A DNA stretch of 64,000 bases from Paractinoplanes lichenicola (GTDB taxonomy: Bacteria > Actinomycetota > Actinomycetes > Mycobacteriales > Micromonosporaceae). The translations under genes were made by a program, and so were the position numbers. This document shows, piece by piece, positions 25,022 to 31,678 of the stretch; the stretch's first letter is position 1, and each line of letters opens with the position of its first letter. The notes beneath the pieces were generated by a model, which searched no databases, was not told the DNA's origin, and saw only the letters and a list, made by a program, of their open reading frames with translations. The stretch spans positions 1-64,000 of the forward strand of contig NZ_JAENHO010000013.1 of the NCBI RefSeq assembly GCF_016785085.1, written 5' to 3'.

Positions 25022-26230
25022 GTGACGATGTCCACGGTGCGGCATGTCACCGGTCCGGCCGTGGGACCAGGCTCGAGCGATCCGCAGATCGACCGGCTGC
25101 TCGACCTCGCCCGGACCCATCTGGGCATGGAGGTGGCCTGGCTCTCCACGTTCACCGGGGAGGAGCAGGTCATCACGTCGGCCACCGGCCTGACCGCGGC
25201 GATGAACGTGACCGTGGGCGAGGGCACCGAGCTGGCTGCCTCGTTCTGCGTCCGGGTGGTCGCCGGCGCACTGCCCGCGGTGATCAGCGACGCCCGCCGG
25301 CATCCGGTGACCCGGGAGCTCGCCGTGACCCGGGAACTCAACATCGGCTCGTACGTCGGGGCGCCGTGGCGCGATGCCGAGGGCAACGTCGCGGGCATGC
25401 TGTGCTGTCTGAGCCGCACGGCCGATCCCGACCTCGACGCCAATGCCGCCCGGTACGTGAGCATGCTGGCCGATCTGATCAGCGACCACCTGGGCAGCGC
25501 GGCCGGCCGGGCCCGCCTGGAGACGCAGCGAGCCGAGGTCGTCGTCCGCGACATTCTGCGCACGCACGCCGTACGGGCGGTGGTGCAGCCCATCGTCCGG
25601 CTGACCGACGGCGCCACGGTCGCCTTCGAGGCCCTGTCCCGCTTCGAGCCGACCACCTTCGCCTCCCCCGACCGGGCCTTCGCCACCGCGGCCGTCTGCG
25701 GGCTCGGCATCGACCTGGAACTGCTCGCCGTGCGGCGCGCCCTGCAGCTGCGCGACCAGCTGCCCGCCGACATGTGGCTCGGGATCAACCTCTCCCCCGA
25801 GGCCGTCTGCACCTCGGCCGCCCGTGATCTGCTGCTGCCCTACGCCGGCCGCCGGATCGGCGTGGAGCTCACCGAGCACACCCCGGTCGGCGACTACGAC
25901 GAGCTCAACGCCCATCTGCAGCCGTTGCGCGCCGCCGGTGTCGAGCTGGTCATCGACGACGCCGGCGCCGGTTTCGCCAGCCTCCATCACATCCTGCAGC
26001 TGCGTCCCGACACCATCAAGCTCGACATCTCGCTGGTCCGGGGCATCGACGACGATCCGGTGCGCCGGGCCCTGGCCCGGTCCATGACCGGCTTCGCCGA
26101 CGAGATCGGCGCCACCCTGCTCGCCGAGGGCGTCGAGACGGCCGCCGAACGTGACACGCTGCGGGAACTCGGCGTGAAGTACGGGCAGGGTTACCTCTGG
26201 GGCAAGCCGCGGGCTCACCCCTTTGCCTAG
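25022..26230 (+). CDS. GAF-EAL c-di-GMP phosphodiesterase
   Basis: 402 aa. An N-terminal GAF sensor (about 25-165) is followed by an EAL domain (about 185-400). The EAL signature is FEALSRF (~204). Metal and catalytic motifs are mostly kept: NLSPEA, the ELTEH acidic motif, K in DTIKLDIS, E in AEGVET and the terminal GYLWGKP. The usual DDFGTG loop reads DDAGAG. It probably hydrolyses c-di-GMP to pGpG. Start GTG 25022 or ATG 25028. Its 3' end overlaps the GGDEF gene by 8 bp, pairing opposing activities in one transcript. Confidence 0.88.
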   Translation: MTMSTVRHVTGPAVGPGSSDPQIDRLLDLARTHLGMEVAWLSTFTGEEQVITSATGLTAAMNVTVGEGTELAASFCVRVVAGALPAVISDARRHPVTRELAVTRELNIGSYVGAPWRDAEGNVAGMLCCLSRTADPDLDANAARYVSMLADLISDHLGSAAGRARLETQRAEVVVRDILRTHAVRAVVQPIVRLTDGATVAFEALSRFEPTTFASPDRAFATAAVCGLGIDLELLAVRRALQLRDQLPADMWLGINLSPEAVCTSAARDLLLPYAGRRIGVELTEHTPVGDYDELNAHLQPLRAAGVELVIDDAGAGFASLHHILQLRPDTIKLDISLVRGIDDDPVRRALARSMTGFADEIGATLLAEGVETAAERDTLRELGVKYGQGYLWGKPRAHPFA

Positions 26231-27770
26231 CCGCCTGCTCCTGGGCCTCGTGGCCGGCACGGCGGCCCTGGTCGCGTTCTACGCGGCCGACGTCGCCGCG
26301 CCCGGTGTCCAGGTCGTGGTGGCCTGGGCGGCGGTGGCGGCCATCCACGTCTGCCTGGCCTGGGTCGCCCGCTCGACCGCCCGGATGCCCGGCCTGACGG
26401 CACCGGTCCGCCGTTTCTGGCATGCGGTCGCGGCGGCCGGGGTGGTCTACCTCGTCGGCGACATCGCCCAGGTGATCCTGGCCGCCCGTGACCCCACCTC
26501 GGCCGCCGCGGTCACCGGCGGCACGGTTCAGGTGGTCGCCCTCGCGCTGGGCAGCGCGGGGCTCATGGTCACGCTGCTCACCGTGCCGCTGGGGTTCGGC
26601 TCGCGTCGCGAACGCTCCCGCTTCTGGCTGGACGTGGCCACGGTGATGGTCGCGGCGGTCGTGGTCGGCTGGTATCTGGTGGTCCCCGAGCGTCCCGCGG
26701 CGCTGCTCGACATGGCCGCGCCCGTGCTGGCCGGGCCGGTGATCATCCTGCTCTGCGTGTTCGTGGTGGCCAAGCTCGTCATGTCCGGCACCGCCCCGTT
26801 CACCCGGCTGTGCGGGCTGATCGGCGCGGGCGGGGCACTGCTCAAGAGCAGCGCGGACGCGCTGGGCCGCGGCGGCCTGGCCGACCACCGGCTGCACTGG
26901 TTCCTGGCCTGCACGATCGCCGCGCACGCCCTGCTGGCCATCGCCCTGCAGGTCAACCAGATCCAGCTCGCCGGCCACCCGGAGATGCTGCGGCCGCGCC
27001 GGCGCAAGCCGTACAGCCTGCTGCCGTACGGCGCGATCGCGGTCACCTATCTGCTGCTCACCGTCGCGGTCGTGCGGGACCAGCCGGTCACCGTGGCGGT
27101 GGCCCTGGCCGGCGCCGCGGTCAGCACGGTGCTGGTGGTGCTGCGCCAGCTCACCGCGTTCCGTGACAACGCCCGCCTGCTCGACGAGCTCGACTCCAAG
27201 GTGCAGCAGTTGCACGCGACGCAGGAGGGACTGCACGCCTCGCTGGCCGAACGCGACGCTCTGGCCGCTCAGCTGCGCCACCACGCCTTGCACGACAGCC
27301 TGACCGGGCTGCCCAACCGGGTCCTCTACGCCGAACGTCTCGACGCCGCCCTGGCCGCGGGGCGCCCCGCGGTGGCCATGCTGATCGACCTGGACGGTTT
27401 CAAGCAGGTCAACGACCAGTACGGTCATGCGGCGGGCGACGACCTGCTGCGCCGGATCGCGGAGCGGCTGCAGGGCTGCCTGCGCGACACCGACACGGTC
27501 GCCCGCATCGGCGGCGACGAGTTCGCGGTGCTGCTACTGCCCGAACCGGGTCACGACCTGCACGACGTCGCGGCCCGGATCGTCCGGACGGTGGAGGCGC
27601 CCGTCGCGGTCGAGGGCGGCGGCTCGGCCCGGGTGGGCGCGAGCGTGGGTGTCGCCGTGGCCACCCCGCTGACCGTCAGCGGTGACGCTCTGCTCCGCGA
27701 GGCCGACCAGGCCATGTACGCGGTCAAGCGGGACGGCAAGAGCGCCTACGCCCTGGCCCCGGCGCGTTGA
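26223..27770 (+). CDS. Membrane GGDEF diguanylate cyclase
   Basis: 515 aa. Eight to ten hydrophobic segments (residues 1-310), a short coiled coil (LLDELDSKVQQLHATQEGL) and a GGDEF domain (about 350-515). Active-site motifs are intact: IDLDGFKQVNDQYGH and RIGGDEF (~428-434). No RxxD inhibitory site is obvious in the expected position. It should make c-di-GMP from GTP at the membrane. The start appears to be TTG 26223, overlapping the EAL gene by 8 bp, which suggests coupled translation. Downstream GTG codons are alternatives. Confidence 0.88.
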   Translation: MPSRLLLGLVAGTAALVAFYAADVAAPGVQVVVAWAAVAAIHVCLAWVARSTARMPGLTAPVRRFWHAVAAAGVVYLVGDIAQVILAARDPTSAAAVTGGTVQVVALALGSAGLMVTLLTVPLGFGSRRERSRFWLDVATVMVAAVVVGWYLVVPERPAALLDMAAPVLAGPVIILLCVFVVAKLVMSGTAPFTRLCGLIGAGGALLKSSADALGRGGLADHRLHWFLACTIAAHALLAIALQVNQIQLAGHPEMLRPRRRKPYSLLPYGAIAVTYLLLTVAVVRDQPVTVAVALAGAAVSTVLVVLRQLTAFRDNARLLDELDSKVQQLHATQEGLHASLAERDALAAQLRHHALHDSLTGLPNRVLYAERLDAALAAGRPAVAMLIDLDGFKQVNDQYGHAAGDDLLRRIAERLQGCLRDTDTVARIGGDEFAVLLLPEPGHDLHDVAARIVRTVEAPVAVEGGGSARVGASVGVAVATPLTVSGDALLREADQAMYAVKRDGKSAYALAPAR

Positions 27771-27819
27771 TGTCGCGACGAGACATTAGTGCTACGGTTG
27801 ATGTCACGTCGCGACATCA
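27768..27819 (+). promoter_or_regulatory. Twin TGATGTC-N7-GACATNA operators before the cupin gene
   Basis: Two similar dyads, 27768-27788 (TGATGTC...GACATTA) and 27799-27819 (TGATGTC...GACATCA), are spaced 31 bp apart (three helical turns). The outer halves also form a perfect 13-bp inverted repeat. They end just before the AGGAGG ribosome site at 27818. The first dyad overlaps the stop of the GGDEF gene. This would suit cooperative binding by a dimeric repressor of the PadR, TetR or MarR type; none is adjacent. Confidence 0.75.
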
Positions 27820-27831
27820 GGAGGCTTCGTC

Positions 27832-28593
27832 ATGGTTCAGATCTCCGTAGTCCGCCCCGGCGAGGGTGAGCTCATCGCCAACGGGCCGGCCCAGATCCGC
27901 ATCCTCGAGGACGGCAGTCACACCGCCCACCGCCTGGGCATCGGCCACATCACCGTTCCCCCGCACACCCCCGGCCCGATCCAGCACCGCCACGCCCAGC
28001 ACGACGAGGGCTTCTACGTGCTCTCCGGCACCGTGCGGTTCACCGTCGGGCCGGAGATCCGCGACGCCGAACCCGGCACGTGGGTCCTGGTCCCGCCCGG
28101 GGCACCGCACACCTTCGCCGCCCTCGGCGACGAGCCGGCGGTCATCCTCTCCACCTTCACCCCGGACCTGTACGTGCAGTACTTCCGCGACCTCAAGAAA
28201 ATGGTCGAGTCCGGCCGGCCGATGACGGCCGAGACCATGACGCCGCTCTGGTCGCGGTACGCCACCGAGATCTCCGCCGAGCCGGCCCCGAGCCGGGCGA
28301 CCCAGACGTTCATGGTGGCCGCGACCCTCCGCGCCGACACCGATCTCGACGAGTTCACCGCCGCGCGGGAGGACGAGCACCGGCGGCTGGCGGCGCTGCG
28401 CGCGGAGGGCAAGGTCGGCGCTCATCACCTCTCCCCCACCCGCCGGGCGACGTTCCTCGAAGTCATCGCCGCGGACGAGAAGGAGGCGATGGCGACGCTG
28501 GAAACCCTCCCGTTCTTCCGGTTCTTCGACGCCGACATCTATCCGACCACGCCTCCGGACGACGCGGAACGGGCCCACCGCACACGCTTATAA
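27832..28593 (+). CDS. Cupin protein with C-terminal dimeric-barrel-like domain
   Basis: 253 aa. The N-terminal cupin (about 30-120) has metal-binding motifs PIQHRHAQHDEGFYVLSG and PPGAPHTF, as in quercetin-dioxygenase-like proteins. The C-terminal part (about 155-245) resembles a YciI/muconolactone-isomerase-type ferredoxin fold (TFMVAATLRADTDLDEF...LPFFRFFDADIYP). This fusion suggests an enzyme acting on an aromatic or dicarbonyl metabolite; the substrate is unknown. It is controlled by the twin operators directly upstream. A strong AGGAGG ribosome site is present. Confidence 0.82.
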   Translation: MVQISVVRPGEGELIANGPAQIRILEDGSHTAHRLGIGHITVPPHTPGPIQHRHAQHDEGFYVLSGTVRFTVGPEIRDAEPGTWVLVPPGAPHTFAALGDEPAVILSTFTPDLYVQYFRDLKKMVESGRPMTAETMTPLWSRYATEISAEPAPSRATQTFMVAATLRADTDLDEFTAAREDEHRRLAALRAEGKVGAHHLSPTRRATFLEVIAADEKEAMATLETLPFFRFFDADIYPTTPPDDAERAHRTRL

Positions 28594-28604
28594 GCGATGC
28601 GTTC

Positions 28605-30065
28605 CTAGCGGCACTTGCTGTCGCGGGGGAGCTTGCCGTCGACCAGCCAGGCGGTGCCGACGTTGAGGGCGCACGCGTTGCCGCCGAAGACGTAGACGCC
28701 GTGCTGGTTGTCGTCGACGGTGACCAGGCGGGACCGCTGGGCGAAGTCGCGCCGCAGGAGCTGTGCGCCCACCAGCGGCGTGGCCAAGTCCAGGCGGTTC
28801 TGCAGGATCAGGATGTTGGCCGGGCCCCTGTCGTTGATCTCGACCTGCGGCTCGGGCGACTTGCGGGACCAGAACGCGCACGGGCTGATGTTGGCCGCGG
28901 CCGCGCCGAACATCGGGAACTTCTTGCGGTCCTCGGCGACGTCGCGCTGATACACCGCCACGTCGCTCGGCCAGACGCTGTCGTTACAGGCCACGGCCAG
29001 GTACGCCGACAGGAAGTTGGACTGCGCGTGCGGTTGCGCGGCGGCGGCCGTCTCGGTGGCCTGGGCGGGCACGTTCAGCGACTGCCACAACTGGGCCAGG
29101 ATGCCGTAGGCCGTCTTGTTGAACAGGCTGACATACGTGAACTGCCGGAAGAAGCGCCCGTCGAGACCGGCCACCGGCTGCTCGTCGAGCCGTTCGGCCA
29201 GCGCGAAGTAGGTCCGGCGCACGTCCTTCGGGGTCCGGCCCAGCCCGTACGCGTCGTGCCGGTCCGCCGCCCAGCGCGCGAACCCCGGGAACGCCTGCTC
29301 CATGCCCAGCCCGTACCGGCGCTGGCTCTCCCGGGTCAAAGCCGTGTCGCCGAGGTTGCTGTCGAGGAGGACCCGGTCGGTGGTGTGCGGGAACATCGAC
29401 GCGTACGCCGCGCCCAGTGCCGACCCGTACGAGGCGCCGAAGAAGCTGGCCTTCTCCTCGCCCAGGACGCTGCGGATCCGATCGAGGTCGCGCGCCGTGT
29501 TGGCCGTCGACATGTGGGCCATCCGGTTGCCGGTGTCGTTGGCCGCGCACTGGTCGGCGACGGCCTTGGCCGCCTTGGCATCCGCGGCGACAGTGGCGGC
29601 GTCCTCGGCCCACGGCGGGACGTTGCCGGGATAGTTCTGCTCGACGGTGAACTTGCAGTCGACCGGGCTCGAGTGGCCGACCCCGCGCGGGTCCAGGCCG
29701 ATCAGGTCGTACGCGTCCAGGACGCTGTTCGGGATCCCCCGATTGACCAGGTCGGACGGCATGGTCAGACCGCTCACCCCCGGCCCGCCCGGGTTGAGCA
29801 GCAGCACGCCGCGCCGCTTCGCCGGATTCGCACTGGCGATCCGTGAGATCGTCAGCTCGATCTTCTCCCCCGCCGGCTTCTGATAGTCCAGCGGCACCGT
29901 CACGGTCGAGCACTGCATCCCCGGGGCCGCCGCCGCGATCGCCTCGGGGCAGGCGCCCCAGGCGGGCGGGGCGGCGGAGGCGACGGGAGCCGCCCACACG
30001 CCCGCGAGGCCGATCGTCACTGTCAGGGCCAGTCCCGGGCCCGCACCATGTCGCTTGGTCTTCAC
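28605..30065 (-). CDS. Secreted SlpD/SlpE-type alpha/beta-hydrolase, paralog 2
   Basis: 486 aa. Signal peptide through about PVASAAP, LLNPGGPGVSG oxyanion motif, nucleophile elbow GASYGSALG, and C-terminal NRLDLATP and DNQHGVYVF motifs supplying Asp and His. It is clearly paralogous to the 22636-24117 protein throughout. Start GTG 30065: the predicted -10 (30073-30078) ends 8 nt upstream, so the mRNA is probably leaderless. It is divergent from the GPP34 gene through back-to-back MerR-type promoters. Confidence 0.9.
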   Translation of the reverse strand: MKTKRHGAGPGLALTVTIGLAGVWAAPVASAAPPAWGACPEAIAAAAPGMQCSTVTVPLDYQKPAGEKIELTISRIASANPAKRRGVLLLNPGGPGVSGLTMPSDLVNRGIPNSVLDAYDLIGLDPRGVGHSSPVDCKFTVEQNYPGNVPPWAEDAATVAADAKAAKAVADQCAANDTGNRMAHMSTANTARDLDRIRSVLGEEKASFFGASYGSALGAAYASMFPHTTDRVLLDSNLGDTALTRESQRRYGLGMEQAFPGFARWAADRHDAYGLGRTPKDVRRTYFALAERLDEQPVAGLDGRFFRQFTYVSLFNKTAYGILAQLWQSLNVPAQATETAAAAQPHAQSNFLSAYLAVACNDSVWPSDVAVYQRDVAEDRKKFPMFGAAAANISPCAFWSRKSPEPQVEINDRGPANILILQNRLDLATPLVGAQLLRRDFAQRSRLVTVDDNQHGVYVFGGNACALNVGTAWLVDGKLPRDSKCR

Positions 30066-30072
30066 GCAGCCG

Positions 30073-30103
30073 AGTGGACAGTGTGTTCAGGCCACACAGT
30101 CAA
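30073..30103 (-). promoter_or_regulatory. MerR-type stretched promoter 3 (minus strand)
   Basis: Reading the minus strand: TTGACT (30098-30103), a 19-bp spacer, and TCCACT (30073-30078). The dyad is ACTGTGT-N7-ACACACT, with the right half less conserved. It drives the hydrolase from a probable leaderless start. Confidence 0.7.
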
Positions 30104-30112
30104 ACTCCCGGC

Positions 30113-30143
30113 TTGACCATGTCGGGACAACACGGTCTTCACT
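30113..30143 (+). promoter_or_regulatory. MerR-type stretched promoter 4
   Basis: TTGACC (30113-30118), a 19-bp spacer, and TTCACT (30138-30143), with the dyad ACCATGT-N7-ACACGGT. It sits back to back with promoter 3, 9 bp apart. A 14-bp tandem duplication TGCTCCCTATCGTC (30143-30156, 30157-30170) follows in the untranslated leader. Confidence 0.8.
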
Positions 30144-30184
30144 GCTCCCTATCGTCTGCTCCCTATCGTCGAAAGGACAGTGCG

Positions 30185-30853
30185 ATGACACCGACTGTGG
30201 GCGAAGACCTGCTGCTGCTCCTGTGCCGACCGGCGCCCGTGCTGCCGGCCGCCGGCGAGCACCTGCTCTTCCCCGCCCTGGCCGGCGCCGTCCTGGCCGA
30301 GCTGGGCCTCGGCGGTCACGTCCGGACCGTGCCCGGCCGGGGCGGCTCCACCCGGGTCGAGGCGATCGCCGGGTGCCCGCCGGCCGACGACGTCCTGCGG
30401 TCGGCCTGGGACCAGCTGACCGGGCGGCCCCGGGAGGCGCAGGCGGTGCTGGCCGTGCTCGGGCCGAGCCTGCGCGTGCTGCTGCTCGACCGGCTCGTCC
30501 GGCGGGGCGACCTGCACCGTCCGGCGCGCGGGACGCTCGGCTCGGTCGGCCTGCACGAGCTCGCGGCGCGGGACTCCGGCCACCGCGAGCGCGTGCTTTC
30601 CGCCGTACGGGAAACGCTTGTCGGCAAGGCCGGGGCGCCGGACCGGATCGTCGCCGTCGCCGCGCTGTTGTCGGCCTGCGGTCTGCTCCGCTCGTTCGAC
30701 CCCCGGATCCCCTGGACGCCCGCGGTCGCCGCCCGGGCCGAGCAGCTGGAACGGGACCACTGGGCCGCCCTGGTCGTGGCCGAGGCGGTGGGCCGATCGG
30801 TCGCCGTGGCCCTCGCCGCCAACCTGTTCGTCGCGGCCGCCGTCCTGCGTTGA
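30185..30853 (+). CDS. GPP34 (GOLPH3/VPS74-like) family protein
   Basis: 222 aa. It starts with the family-typical GEDLLLLLCRP segment. Later come HLLFPALAGAVLAELGLGGHV, the LGSVGLHEL loop and a C-terminal helical AVAVALAANLFVAAAVLR. Eukaryotic GOLPH3 binds phosphatidylinositol-4-phosphate; actinobacterial GPP34 proteins are widespread but poorly characterised and thought to bind membranes. AAAGGA precedes the ATG. The next MerR-type promoter begins 5 bp after its stop. Confidence 0.88.
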   Translation: MTPTVGEDLLLLLCRPAPVLPAAGEHLLFPALAGAVLAELGLGGHVRTVPGRGGSTRVEAIAGCPPADDVLRSAWDQLTGRPREAQAVLAVLGPSLRVLLLDRLVRRGDLHRPARGTLGSVGLHELAARDSGHRERVLSAVRETLVGKAGAPDRIVAVAALLSACGLLRSFDPRIPWTPAVAARAEQLERDHWAALVVAEAVGRSVAVALAANLFVAAAVLR

Positions 30854-30857
30854 CCCC

Positions 30858-30888
30858 TTGACCCTGTGGTGGGAACAGGGTGTCCAAT
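30858..30888 (+). promoter_or_regulatory. MerR-type stretched promoter 5 (of the merR gene itself)
   Basis: TTGACC (30858-30863), a 19-bp spacer, and TCCAAT (30883-30888). The dyad ACCCTGT-N7-ACAGGGT is perfectly symmetric, the best site of the set. Its place before the MerR gene suggests autoregulation. Confidence 0.85.
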
Positions 30889-30925
30889 GGCCGTGTCGAA
30901 CCGTGTGGCTCAGGAAGGCGCCGAC

Positions 30926-31678
30926 ATGGCCTGGAGCACCCGTGAGCTCGCGGATCTGGCGGGCACGACGGTGAACACCATCCGGCACTACCACCGGCTC
31001 GGCCTGCTCGAGGAGCCACAGCGCCAGCACAACGGCTACAAGCAGTACGGCGTGCACGACCTCATCAGCCTGCTGCGCGTCCGGCGGCTCGCCGAGCTGG
31101 GCGTGCCGCTCTCGCAGATCCGCGCGGCCGGTGAGCAGGGCGAGGTCGGGCCGGAGGTGCTGCGCCGGCTCGACGTCAGCCTCGCGGCCGAGCTCGACCG
31201 GCTGCGCCGCGTGCGCTCCGACATCGCCGTCATCCTGCGCGACGGGGCGGCGGCGGACGCGCCGGCCGGCTTCGAGTCGCTCGCGCCACGCCTGTCGGCC
31301 TCCGACAACTCGCTGCTCCACGTCGTCAGCCAGCTCTGCGACGACGACGCCCGCAACGATCTGCGGCAGATGGTCGAGGCCGGCGCCGATCCCGTGAACG
31401 AGGAGTTCGACGCGCTGGCGCCCGACGCCGGCGAGGCGACCCGGCGGGAGCTGGCCGACCGGCTCGCGCCGACCCTGGCCCGGCACCTGGCCGCCTACCC
31501 GTGGCTCAGCGACCCGGCGGGCCGCCTGGTCAAGAGCGAGAGCGTCACCCGGCAGACCTTCGTCGACGCGGTGGTCGAGCTCTACAACGCCGCCCAGCTC
31601 GACGTGCTCGTCCGGGCCGGAAAGCTGGCCCGGCAGCAGCTGGGCGCGCTATCGGTCGCGGCCGAGCGCGTCGCGTAG
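30926..31678 (+). CDS. MerR family transcriptional regulator
   Basis: 250 aa. The N-terminal winged helix-turn-helix (TRELADLAGTTVNTIRHYHRLGLLEEP, then GYKQYGVHDLISLLRVRRLAELGVPLSQI) is a clear MerR domain. A coiled-coil dimerisation helix and a ~130-residue helical effector domain without a cysteine metal site follow. The frame opens at 30887, but that ATG overlaps the -10 of its own promoter. ATG 30926 with AGGAAGG upstream is preferred. It is the obvious candidate for binding the seven ACCNTGT-N7-ACANGGT promoters in the window. It overlaps the convergent LAL gene by 30 bp. Confidence 0.9.
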   Translation: MAWSTRELADLAGTTVNTIRHYHRLGLLEEPQRQHNGYKQYGVHDLISLLRVRRLAELGVPLSQIRAAGEQGEVGPEVLRRLDVSLAAELDRLRRVRSDIAVILRDGAAADAPAGFESLAPRLSASDNSLLHVVSQLCDDDARNDLRQMVEAGADPVNEEFDALAPDAGEATRRELADRLAPTLARHLAAYPWLSDPAGRLVKSESVTRQTFVDAVVELYNAAQLDVLVRAGKLARQQLGALSVAAERVA

